Assembly (NCBI RefSeq): GCF_030064895.1
Contig: NZ_JASJEB010000030.1
Span: forward strand, 1-34,874
DNA from: Crocosphaera sp.
GTDB taxonomy: Bacteria; Cyanobacteriota; Cyanobacteriia; Cyanobacteriales; Microcystaceae
DNA length: 34,874 nt
Direction: 5' to 3'
Within the stretch, counting starts at the first letter, position 1. Each line of letters begins with the position of its first letter. This document shows, in pieces, positions 16,712 to 24,306 of the stretch. Made by a program: the position numbers and the translations under genes. The notes under the pieces were generated by a model that saw only the letters and a program-made list of their open reading frames with translations, was not told the origin of the DNA and ran no database searches.

Positions 16712-18415
16712 TTAAAAACCTAATTCAGCCCTAGCAGTTTCTGCTGCTGCAAACACTTCTTCATCAGGTAATTGTGACCAATCGGTTTCCCCGATTTCCG
16801 CGTAAAATTGTTGATCATAAGCACGAGTTCTGATAACAACTGGCATCGGTACAGCATGACCCAATATTAAAGCTTGTTGTTTAGAATCTAACTTTGCTAA
16901 CACTGATCTTAAATTTTGTCCCCCAGAAACTCCTGTGAAAATAGCATCAATATCTTTTTCATCGTTTAGCAAACAAGTAATTCTTGTCCCTACTTGTGAC
17001 ATTACCTCATTATCAATTCCTGATGGTCTTTGATCCACTACTAAGAGGGTAACAAAATATTTTCGCATCTCCCTAGCAATGGTTCCAAAAATAGTTTGAT
17101 GAACAATTTTAGAGTCTAAAAAGCGGTGTGCTTCTTCGATAGTAATCACTAATTGTCGGGGGCGATCGCTCGGACTTTTTGTCTGTAAAAATCGCTCTGC
17201 TTTTTTGACATAACTCCCATGAATTCGTCGAGTAATCATATTAGTGGCTAACATATAAGAAAGCATATTAGATTGGGAACCAAATTCAATAACAACGTGC
17301 TTTCCTGCATCCAAAGATTCTAATACTTGATTAATATAATTATGGGGGCAAGCTGTACGCAAATATTTTAAGTTATCTAATCGCATTAACTTTCTTTGTA
17401 GGGACATAATTGACCCTGCATGACCCTGTTTTTCTTGACAAAACATTTTTATATCTTCGTTTGTCATATTTAATAACTGCATGATCCAAGTCTTACCATA
17501 TTCTGCTTCTAAAATGTTGGCATTATCTAAACTTGCCTCAGAAATTCCTAATTCATGTCCCACTAAACGGATATCTTCTATATCAATTTGATCGTAACTT
17601 AAGTATAATTCCTGCGCGTCGTTAACCCCTCTTCTTTTAGTAGATTCAGAATCTAACGTATAAATTTCTACCTGTCCAGGAAACAATTGACGTAATCCCT
17701 TAACTGTAGAAACTTCTTTCCCTTCTTTCATCGCTTCCCACCCATATTCTGAGTGCATATCAAACATTAAATTAACCGCAGCTTGTTTACGAATAATTCC
17801 AGAAATTAACAAGCGAGTTAAAAAAGATTTGCCTGTTCCAGACTTCCCAAAAACCCCATTACTACGCTCAACAAAACGGTCTAAATCAATACAAATCGGT
17901 ACATCCATATCTAATGGTTGTCCGATGGCAAAATTGCGCCGTGTGGGGTCATCTTCCCAACCAAAAACCGCCCGAAAATCTTGCTCAGAAGCTTCATAAA
18001 CTTGACTAAAATGGGTTGGTATGGTCTTAACTGGAAGCAGTTCTAAATCAGCATTAGTTTGCGCTTGAAACGATCCTAAAGAAGTGTCTTCGGTTTGAGA
18101 ATTGTTCTTTTTCTCCCCTTCTGTGGGGGTAAACATTAACATGGGTGCAAGTTCCACGTTGCCATAAGTAGCACTTCCAGCTAAGACATCCCTCATAAAT
18201 GTATCTTGAAAACTGGGAGGGTTGGCTAAAATACGAGGGTTAGCGGTTCCTAAAGAAACATCTGTCAGCAAACAGAAAAACCGCGATCGCACCCCTTGCA
18301 CCACCAAAAATTTTCCCACTCGCATTTGTTCGACGGAAACATCAGAATGTAAACGAACTTCTAACCCTTGTGAAAGGGAACCTTGAACAACGGCACCGAG
18401 GGGCTGATCTGTCAT
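16712..18415 (-). CDS. HerA-like ATP-binding protein (DUF87)
   Basis: A 567-residue P-loop ATPase. An N-terminal HAS-barrel-like region (about 1-95; GKFLVVQGVRSRFFCLLTDV) precedes the HerA/FtsK-type core. The Walker A is GVFGKSGTGKSF (K196), the Walker B is LVITIEEAHRF, and an arginine-containing C-terminal part (MSQVGTRITCLLNDEKD) follows. HerA proteins are hexameric DNA translocases, in archaea paired with NurA; cyanobacteria carry a conserved solo homologue whose job is not settled. The frame stays open upstream to a TTG at 18529, but the extra 38 residues look like untranslated DNA, so the ATG at 18415 is chosen. No nuclease partner gene is adjacent. Confidence 0.83.
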   Translation of the reverse strand: MTDQPLGAVVQGSLSQGLEVRLHSDVSVEQMRVGKFLVVQGVRSRFFCLLTDVSLGTANPRILANPPSFQDTFMRDVLAGSATYGNVELAPMLMFTPTEGEKKNNSQTEDTSLGSFQAQTNADLELLPVKTIPTHFSQVYEASEQDFRAVFGWEDDPTRRNFAIGQPLDMDVPICIDLDRFVERSNGVFGKSGTGKSFLTRLLISGIIRKQAAVNLMFDMHSEYGWEAMKEGKEVSTVKGLRQLFPGQVEIYTLDSESTKRRGVNDAQELYLSYDQIDIEDIRLVGHELGISEASLDNANILEAEYGKTWIMQLLNMTNEDIKMFCQEKQGHAGSIMSLQRKLMRLDNLKYLRTACPHNYINQVLESLDAGKHVVIEFGSQSNMLSYMLATNMITRRIHGSYVKKAERFLQTKSPSDRPRQLVITIEEAHRFLDSKIVHQTIFGTIAREMRKYFVTLLVVDQRPSGIDNEVMSQVGTRITCLLNDEKDIDAIFTGVSGGQNLRSVLAKLDSKQQALILGHAVPMPVVIRTRAYDQQFYAEIGETDWSQLPDEEVFAAAETARAELGF

Positions 18416-18629
18416 TTTTAACAGGAATTTATACACTACATATAGGGTTACTGTATACAACTGCAACCCTATGGGTATTGTATCGTAGGGAACAAGGTTA
18501 TTACTGAGACTTGATGAGTGCTTAGGCAAATTTAACCATAAAATTGCGGTTAGAACACAAAAGCAGAATAGGAAAAAGTTACAATTAATGCTCTTATTTC
18601 CTATTTTCGGTTTATTCTCAGCTATTTAC

Positions 18630-18851
18630 TTAGGACATTGGTAGTTTTTCTAGTTCTTTCTCTTTCTTTATGGTTTGGGTCTTCAAGGCAAATTTTTCTT
18701 TTTGACTGTTCAAACAGCCTAGAAATAGGCTTCCTAGCAACAATGTTACCATAAAGCTGAAAAAAGCCGTATTAGCAGAAATTCCTAGTAGAATTAAGCT
18801 AAAGTTCACAAAAAGCTTCTGAAACGGATTAACCGTATTGTTACTAGCCAT
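18630..18851 (-). CDS. Small membrane protein, unknown function
   Basis: A 73-residue protein starting MASNNTVNPFQKLFVNFSLI, with AAGG 5-8 bp before the ATG at 18851; a TTG seven codons upstream would fall inside a palindrome and is not used. Two adjacent hydrophobic segments (about 13-30 and 33-50) form a hairpin, followed by a strongly basic, Lys/Glu-rich tail (LKTQTIKKEKELEKLPMS). I do not recognise a family. The start is preceded by a perfect 20-bp palindrome, implying regulation. It follows tyrA on the same strand with a 76-bp gap and could be read from it or from its own promoter. Confidence 0.65.
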   Translation of the reverse strand: MASNNTVNPFQKLFVNFSLILLGISANTAFFSFMVTLLLGSLFLGCLNSQKEKFALKTQTIKKEKELEKLPMS

Positions 18852-18858
18852 TGACCTT

Positions 18859-18878
18859 AAAACTTTGTACAAAGTTTT
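18859..18878. promoter_or_regulatory. Perfect 20-bp palindrome before the small membrane protein gene
   Basis: AAAACTTTGTACAAAGTTTT is a complete inverted repeat with no spacer. It ends 7 bp before the ATG, immediately upstream of the AAGG ribosome-binding site. It could be a dimeric repressor operator or an RNA hairpin that affects translation. Confidence 0.6.
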
Positions 18879-18927
18879 TCTAGAATTTCTAAAATTATAT
18901 ACCGAATTAAGTGTTTCTGCGGAAAAA

Positions 18928-19794
18928 TTAAGAATTATTTTCCGAACTTTTTTCTAGTTGGATAAATGGCGATCTCTCTTTTTGTGTGATCATCAGTAAT
19001 TTTTCTAAGGAGTCCCATTGTTCGGTCTTTATATATTCTGTGATCTCGTCGAGTTGTTCACGATAACCCTGTAAAGCGTGCAATAAAGCGGTTTGATTAT
19101 ATTTAGCCATCATTACCCCTAACTCGGGGTTTCCTCCTCCAACACGACTGGTATCTCTGAAACCAGAACTCGCTAATTTTTGAGCTAATTTTAAAATATT
19201 TTTTTCTTTTTCTTCCGAACAAGCAGCGATTAAACTAGCACTAATTATTACGGGTAAATGGGAAATCCAAGCAACAGATTGATCGTGTATTTCGGGAGAA
19301 CAAGTATGGACAATAGATCCTAAAGATTGAGCTAATTTTTCTAAAATATTAATGCTATTTTTGCTTGTTTTTTCTGTGGGTGTAATCACATAAGGAGCAT
19401 TTTTAAATAAGTTTTCTTGTGCCGCTTCTATACCTTGTTCCGCCGTTCCAGCCATAGGATGACCCCCAACAAAATTAGGCCATAATAGCTCACATTCTTT
19501 AACTATAGAAGTTTTAACCGATCCTACATCAGTAATAATAGCCTCTGAGTTTAAATGAGGAGTTAATTGTTTTAAGGTTTGAGAAATTAACCCTATAGGA
19601 GTACAAATAAAAATAAAATCAACAGTAGACAGAGAGCTTAAGTTAATATTTGCATGGTTAACAACACCCTTTTCTAATGCTCTTCGACAGGTGCTTTCTT
19701 TCCGAGAAACACCATAAATAATATGTCCACATTTACGTAAGTCTAATCCTAATGAACCGCCAATTAATCCTAAACCAATGATTCCGATTTTCAT
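18928..19794 (-). CDS. tyrA: Prephenate/arogenate dehydrogenase TyrA
   Basis: A 288-residue enzyme with the N-terminal Rossmann motif GIIGLGLIGGSLGLDL (residues 3-18), IFICTPIGLI, then the TyrA signature GGHPMAGTAEQGIEAA. SHLPVIISASL in the helical C-terminal domain is typical of cyanobacterial enzymes. It makes tyrosine by oxidative decarboxylation; characterised cyanobacterial TyrA proteins prefer arogenate and NADP, so arogenate dehydrogenase is likely here too. There is no chorismate mutase or ACT domain, so it is the monofunctional form. It starts 2 bp after the stop of the small Cys-containing membrane protein gene, which suggests translational coupling. Confidence 0.93.
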   Translation of the reverse strand: MKIGIIGLGLIGGSLGLDLRKCGHIIYGVSRKESTCRRALEKGVVNHANINLSSLSTVDFIFICTPIGLISQTLKQLTPHLNSEAIITDVGSVKTSIVKECELLWPNFVGGHPMAGTAEQGIEAAQENLFKNAPYVITPTEKTSKNSINILEKLAQSLGSIVHTCSPEIHDQSVAWISHLPVIISASLIAACSEEKEKNILKLAQKLASSGFRDTSRVGGGNPELGVMMAKYNQTALLHALQGYREQLDEITEYIKTEQWDSLEKLLMITQKERSPFIQLEKSSENNS

Positions 19795-19796
19795 GT

Positions 19797-20072
19797 TTAA
19801 TTTTCTCGCTTATGATAATCTTGACAATTAATAGCTGCTTCTGTACTTGCTTGAAACGGATTAACAGGACATTTTAAACGGTAATCATTAGTAAAATATT
19901 GACAGTTACTACAAGGAATTTTGTGCATTTTTTTGGCTCTTTTTATGACATCCACTATCATAGCTATCACACTACTACTCAATACCAAAATAAACACCCA
20001 AGCTGTTATTAAACGAAGGGGAATAATTAAGGTTTGTATCCTATTTATTAAGCTGAATATTAAGATTAACAC
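19797..20072 (-). CDS. Conserved small membrane protein with Cys motif
   Basis: A 91-residue protein. The first ~45 residues are hydrophobic (helices about 2-19 and 22-43), followed by a basic turn (VIKRAKKMHK) and a cytoplasmic-looking tail with CSNCQYF, DYRLKCPVNP and INCQDYH: four cysteines at 54, 57, 69 and 83, with two histidines nearby. The pattern suggests a small metal-binding or redox domain. The motif looks familiar from other cyanobacterial hypothetical proteins, but I know no assigned function. The tight spacing to tyrA (2 bp) suggests co-translation. The ATG at 20072 gives a hydrophobic N-terminus with no separate signal sequence. Confidence 0.75.
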   Translation of the reverse strand: MLILIFSLINRIQTLIIPLRLITAWVFILVLSSSVIAMIVDVIKRAKKMHKIPCSNCQYFTNDYRLKCPVNPFQASTEAAINCQDYHKREN

Positions 20073-20143
20073 TTGAATTATTTAATTCTTTTCATCATCA
20101 ATACTAACACTTTTTTTCAGAAAATTAGCTTAAGAAAATATTG

Positions 20144-20170
20144 AGAGTTACCAATAATATTGTTGACTCT
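20144..20170. terminator. Hairpin downstream of comFB-like gene
   Basis: A 27-nt inverted repeat, AGAGT at 20144-20148 to ACTCT at 20166-20170, with CAATA/TATTG pairing inside; nearly all positions pair. It lies 76 bp past the comFB-like stop on the minus strand and is followed there by an AT-rich run, not a clean T-tract. A plausible weak terminator. Confidence 0.4.
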
Positions 20171-20245
20171 TAAGAAGAAGGGTGTCTAAAGAATTTATTT
20201 TTCCTAACTTTACTATTGGTAATAATTGAAAGTGTTAATTTCTTT

Positions 20246-20809
20246 TTATCTCCTCCTTTGGGATGGCTTATATCCTCGGGATAATTCGCTATTTAGCTGA
20301 CTAGAAACAGATGTTAAAGCTGCAAATTCTTGATCTTCTTTGCTGATATTTTTAGATTTAAACCTAGCAACTAATGGGTAGAGAACCCTATACAAATTTT
20401 CCCAAGAAAGTTTTTGGCTGTTACTAATAATTCCTTTTTGTTTTAAAATAATTTCTAATTTACTTAAGGATTTTTTAGCCAATTCCTGTTTAGTATAATC
20501 TTCTGAAACAAGAGGAACGACTTTTTTGATTGGATCTCTTTCAATAGCAGCTAAAGCTCGACGAACAGCTGAGGTTATTTGTTCTTTATATTGTTGCTGT
20601 CCTATTCGTTTTTGATGCTCTTTTCCTACCAAACTAGAGGCATAAAGGGCAGGTAAGCGATTGAGAGCGTAGGTAGCAACTTCAACTTTATTTATGTATT
20701 TTTTGATTTTTTCAGGATAATACTTCAGTTGTTTATCAATTTCTTCTTGTACTAATAATTCCATTATATTAATATGAAGTTTAGCTCCACGGTTTACATA
20801 ATAGTTCAT
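20246..20809 (-). CDS. ComFB-domain protein (possible c-di-nucleotide receptor)
   Basis: A 187-residue soluble protein. The ComFB domain occupies about residues 9-100: INIMELLVQEEIDKQLKYYP, then VATYALNRLPALYASSLVGK and QITSAVRRALAAI. The last ~80 residues form a helical, Ser/Lys-rich extension of unknown role. ComFB was first named in a Bacillus competence operon; cyanobacterial members have more recently been described as cyclic dinucleotide receptors that affect cell size or motility. Which nucleotide this copy binds cannot be read here. GAGGA lies 8 bp before the ATG. It stands alone, upstream of the tyrA group and divergent from proS across a 399-bp gap. Confidence 0.8.
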   Translation of the reverse strand: MNYYVNRGAKLHINIMELLVQEEIDKQLKYYPEKIKKYINKVEVATYALNRLPALYASSLVGKEHQKRIGQQQYKEQITSAVRRALAAIERDPIKKVVPLVSEDYTKQELAKKSLSKLEIILKQKGIISNSQKLSWENLYRVLYPLVARFKSKNISKEDQEFAALTSVSSQLNSELSRGYKPSQRRR

Positions 20810-21208
20810 GATTTAATCCTCAACATAAAAGCTATAAAACCCACTAAATAACCAGTTATTTCTCTAAATAAAAAAGCAAACTGATAAGAAATTTAGGAGC
20901 ATTAAAAATAACGAGAAAATACGTATGCTTGATTTTCTTTATTTTTCTCTATCCATAATTATACGCAAATTACTGAAAATTGTCTATTTTTTTTTGAATC
21001 TCATTAACTTCATTAAATCTTTATAAAAAATGGGTAACTTTATCAAATCTTTATAAAAAAATCAGTGTTTTTACATAAGCTCTCGTTGTTAACTACGGGG
21101 TTTAAATTAACAACTACCTAAGAGATAAAAGAGATAATTCTTAACAACTTGGTAGAAACCCCCAAAAAATGCGATAATAACTATCTGGTAATTGCGAGGA
21201 AACCCTGA
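20810..21208. promoter_or_regulatory. 399-bp divergent region between comFB-like gene and proS
   Basis: No gene seen. It holds a direct repeat of 26 bp with 24 matches (21005-21030 and 21035-21060; core AAATCTTTATAAAAAA), a perfect 8-bp inverted repeat GTTGTTAA/TTAACAAC (21085-21092 and 21107-21114), and a further TTAACAACT near 21143. These may be protein-binding sites for proS or the comFB-like gene; no -10/-35 pair is certain. Confidence 0.5.
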
Positions 21209-23008
21209 ATGCGACTCTCTCAGATGCTTTTTGTCACCCTACGTGAAGATCCCGCCGAAGCAGAAATTCCTAGTCATAAACTACTATTAAGAGCAGGTTA
21301 TATCCGTAGAATTGGTAGTGGTATTTATGCCTACTTACCTCTGATGTGGCGTGTATTACAAAAGGTTTCGCAAATAGTACGTGAAGAAATGAACGCGGCC
21401 GGGGCCGAAGAATGTCTCTTACCGCAGTTGCAACCGTCGGAGTTGTGGAAGGAGTCGGGACGATGGGAAACTTATACCAAAGCAGAAGGGATAATGTTTT
21501 CCTTGATAGATAGACAAGAAAGGGAGTTAGGGTTAGGGCCAACCCACGAAGAGGTAATTACAACAGTGGCCAAAGATATGATCCGTTCCTATCGACAATT
21601 ACCTGTTAATTTGTATCAAATTCAAACAAAATTTCGGGATGAAATTCGCCCTCGTTTCGGCTTAATGCGAGGTCGAGAATTTATTATGAAAGATGCTTAT
21701 TCTTTCAACGAAAATGAAGCCAGTTTACAAAAAAGTTACGACGCAATGGATCAAGCTTATCGTAATATTATTAGTCGTTGTGGGTTAGCATATAGAGCAG
21801 TAGAAGCTGATTCTGGAGCTATTGGTGGGTCGGCTTCCCAAGAATTTATGATCCTCGCCGAAGCAGGAGAAGATGAGGTTTTATACACAGAAGATGGTAA
21901 GTATGCAGCCAATGTAGAAAAGGCCATGTCCCTTCCTGCTGATGTAGAAAAATCACCTTTTACGACTTACGAAAAAAAAGAAACACCCGATTCTAATACT
22001 ATCGAAAAAGTGTGTAAAATTTTGCAATGTTCTCCTACGAATATTGTTAAAAATGTGCTTTATGAAGCGGTTTATGATAATGGTAAAACTGTTTTAGTTT
22101 TAGTTAGTATTCGAGGGGATCAAGAGGTTAATGAAGTTAAATTGAATAATGAGTTAGTGAAACTTGCGCCACAATATCAAGGAACTACCCTATTATCCTT
22201 AACTGTTCCTGATGAAAATGCCCAGAAAAAATGGGCTAATGAACCGTTACCTGTAGGTTATATTTCCCCAAGTTTGGAAGATGATTATATTGCTTCTGGG
22301 GACTATATTGAATCGAAGTTTTTAAGAATAGTTGATCAAACCGCTGTTGACTTAAAAAACTTTGTTACAGGAGCCAATGAAACCAATTATCATGTAATGG
22401 GAGCAAACTGGGGTCAAGAGTTTCAATTACCTAAATTAGTGTGTGATATTAGAACAGCAATGATCGGCGATCGCGCGGTTCATGATCCCAGTCAAATATT
22501 AGCCAGTGCGAGAGGAATTGAAGTCGGTCATATTTTCCAATTAGGTACTAAATATTCCGAGGCAATGGGAGCAACCTTTACCGATGAAAATGGGGAAGAA
22601 AAACCCATTGTCATGGGATGTTATGGTGTCGGTGTTTCTCGTTTAGCCCAAGCTGCTGTAGAACAATCCTATGATAAAAATGGCATAATTTGGCCCGTAG
22701 CGATCGCCCCTTATCATGTCATTATTGTTGTGCCGAATATTAAAGATAAAAATCAAATGGAAGTAGCCGAAAACTTATACAACGAATTGAATAAAATAGG
22801 TGTAGAAACCATCTTAGACGATCGCGATGAACGAGCAGGAGTTAAATTTAAAGACGCTGATTTAATCGGTATTCCTTACCGTGTAGTGACAGGAAGATCC
22901 TTGAAACAAGGTAAGGTTGAAGTGGTTACTCGAAAAACACAAGAATCCCAAGAAATTGACCTAACAAATCTAATAGAAACCTTAACAAATTGGGTGATAT
23001 CTTCTTAA
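21209..23008 (+). CDS. proS: Prolyl-tRNA synthetase
   Basis: A 599-residue class II synthetase of the bacterial type. It opens [20 protein letters not shown]. Motif 1 lies in the [19 protein letters not shown] region; TEGIMF-like and GPTHEEVIT sequences follow. Motif 2 is [20 protein letters not shown]. The inserted editing domain (about 225-400) includes [16 protein letters not shown]. Motif 3 is [17 protein letters not shown], and the anticodon-binding domain starts at [11 protein letters not shown] and contains [20 protein letters not shown]. It charges tRNA-Pro in the cytoplasm. GAGGA lies 9-13 bp before the ATG. Length and all domains are as expected, so it should be fully functional. 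The following gene starts 107 bp later and probably has its own promoter. Confidence 0.97.
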   Translation: MRLSQMLFVTLREDPAEAEIPSHKLLLRAGYIRRIGSGIYAYLPLMWRVLQKVSQIVREEMNAAGAEECLLPQLQPSELWKESGRWETYTKAEGIMFSLIDRQERELGLGPTHEEVITTVAKDMIRSYRQLPVNLYQIQTKFRDEIRPRFGLMRGREFIMKDAYSFNENEASLQKSYDAMDQAYRNIISRCGLAYRAVEADSGAIGGSASQEFMILAEAGEDEVLYTEDGKYAANVEKAMSLPADVEKSPFTTYEKKETPDSNTIEKVCKILQCSPTNIVKNVLYEAVYDNGKTVLVLVSIRGDQEVNEVKLNNELVKLAPQYQGTTLLSLTVPDENAQKKWANEPLPVGYISPSLEDDYIASGDYIESKFLRIVDQTAVDLKNFVTGANETNYHVMGANWGQEFQLPKLVCDIRTAMIGDRAVHDPSQILASARGIEVGHIFQLGTKYSEAMGATFTDENGEEKPIVMGCYGVGVSRLAQAAVEQSYDKNGIIWPVAIAPYHVIIVVPNIKDKNQMEVAENLYNELNKIGVETILDDRDERAGVKFKDADLIGIPYRVVTGRSLKQGKVEVVTRKTQESQEIDLTNLIETLTNWVISS

Positions 23009-23115
23009 AATATCATAAAATTTTGCTGAGACAAACTTTATAATTTTCTCAGGCAATTCTCAGATAGTCTTATTAACTTTATCAAAAGATTATCGACTAA
23101 ATTTTGAATTCCGCC

Positions 23116-24021
23116 ATGATCAACTTATTCAAGAATACCAACCCATTGTTAATGGGTTTAACGTTTGCTTCTATTTTCAGCAGCGCATCAGCAGTCCAAG
23201 CATTAACCCTGAAAGTTGAAATAGAAAACCTTGGTCCAAATGGTGGTGTTGCACTCACTCCTGTTTGGGTGGGATTTCATGATGGTAGCTTTGATAGTTA
23301 CAATACTGGACTCCCTTCTGAGCGAGGGTTAGAGCAAATTGCTGAAGACGGTATACCTACCACCATATCCGAAGATTTCCTCAATAATTTAACCTATGTT
23401 CAAGGTGGTGCAAGTGGAATTTTTTCAAGCTCTCAAGTGGGAACTCGTGTTGATGGTGGTGTTGGTGACGGTCCTATTACCGCAGGAACTACAGTCACTA
23501 CGGAATTTCAAATAACTCCAGATGATTCTAATCGTTACTTCTCCTATGCATCGATGGTTCTCCCTTCCAATGATTATTTTATTGCTAATGGTAATCCCTT
23601 TGCTCATAATTTAACCAGTTTATTTACGGGAGAAGACTCCTCAATTTCATTTTTGATCGGACAAGCAAACACCATTAACGATGCTGGAACGGAAGTCAAT
23701 GATTTTGCTACTTCTGCTGGTAATGGTTTATTCCAACCTGGATTACCTGACGGACAACCAGAACCAGGCATAGGTGAGCCTCAAAATGGCCTTAACGTCA
23801 ATGTTGCTAATCCTTATGCTAATTTCCTCAATACACCGGCAGATTTTGACACGAATTTTGCCAGTCTCAATTTTAATAATACTGATCTTTATCCTAATGG
23901 TATTGCCCGTGTGACCATTACAACAGTAGCTGTTCCTGAATCATCCACCACTGTCGGTTTAATTGCGATCGCAGGATTATTCTTGGGTGCTGGTTTACGT
24001 CGTCGTCATCATTCTAAATAA
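23116..24021 (+). CDS. Spondin-domain protein with PEP-CTERM sorting signal
   Basis: A 301-residue exported protein. The signal peptide occupies residues 1-29 (LLMGLTFASIFSSASAVQA). A spondin_N-type domain follows (IENLGPNGGVALTPVWVGFH, then DGSFDSYNTG, LEQIAEDG). The C-terminus is a PEP-CTERM anchor: VPESSTTVGLIAIAGLFLGA followed by GLRRRHHSK. Such proteins are processed by an exosortase-like enzyme and sent to the envelope or extracellular matrix. The exosortase gene is not in this window. The frame is open from a TTG at 23104, but the ATG at 23116 gives a normal signal peptide. A strong hairpin follows the stop. The ligand is unknown; spondin domains often serve in adhesion. Confidence 0.85.
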   Translation: MINLFKNTNPLLMGLTFASIFSSASAVQALTLKVEIENLGPNGGVALTPVWVGFHDGSFDSYNTGLPSERGLEQIAEDGIPTTISEDFLNNLTYVQGGASGIFSSSQVGTRVDGGVGDGPITAGTTVTTEFQITPDDSNRYFSYASMVLPSNDYFIANGNPFAHNLTSLFTGEDSSISFLIGQANTINDAGTEVNDFATSAGNGLFQPGLPDGQPEPGIGEPQNGLNVNVANPYANFLNTPADFDTNFASLNFNNTDLYPNGIARVTITTVAVPESSTTVGLIAIAGLFLGAGLRRRHHSK

Positions 24022-24041
24022 TTTTACTGATTAGTTTTTCG

Positions 24042-24068
24042 TAGGGACTTAAGATGATTAAGTCCCTA
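24042..24068. terminator. Palindromic hairpin after the PEP-CTERM gene
   Basis: TAGGGACTTAA (24042-24052), loop GATGA, TTAAGTCCCTA (24058-24068): an 11-bp perfect stem 20 bp after the stop. There is no T-run, so it may be a terminator or a copy of an interspersed palindrome. A related one occurs at 32280-32308. Confidence 0.55.
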
Positions 24069-24306
24069 AGCTTTAAGCATCTAAATTACCATACTAGACT
24101 GACGGGGAGAAGGGAAAGGTAATTTGTTGCTTAGCACAACAGCTTATAAATTAAAGTGACAGTTGGGGAAATTTTGTGACATTCTCTTCAATTTTACTTT
24201 CATCAATTTTTTTATACTTGTAATGCGTTATGGGAAAACGGCTCAAAAAAATTTTTGATATCATCTAACTTATAACTGGTAACTGCTCACTCTTCACTGA
24301 TAACTG

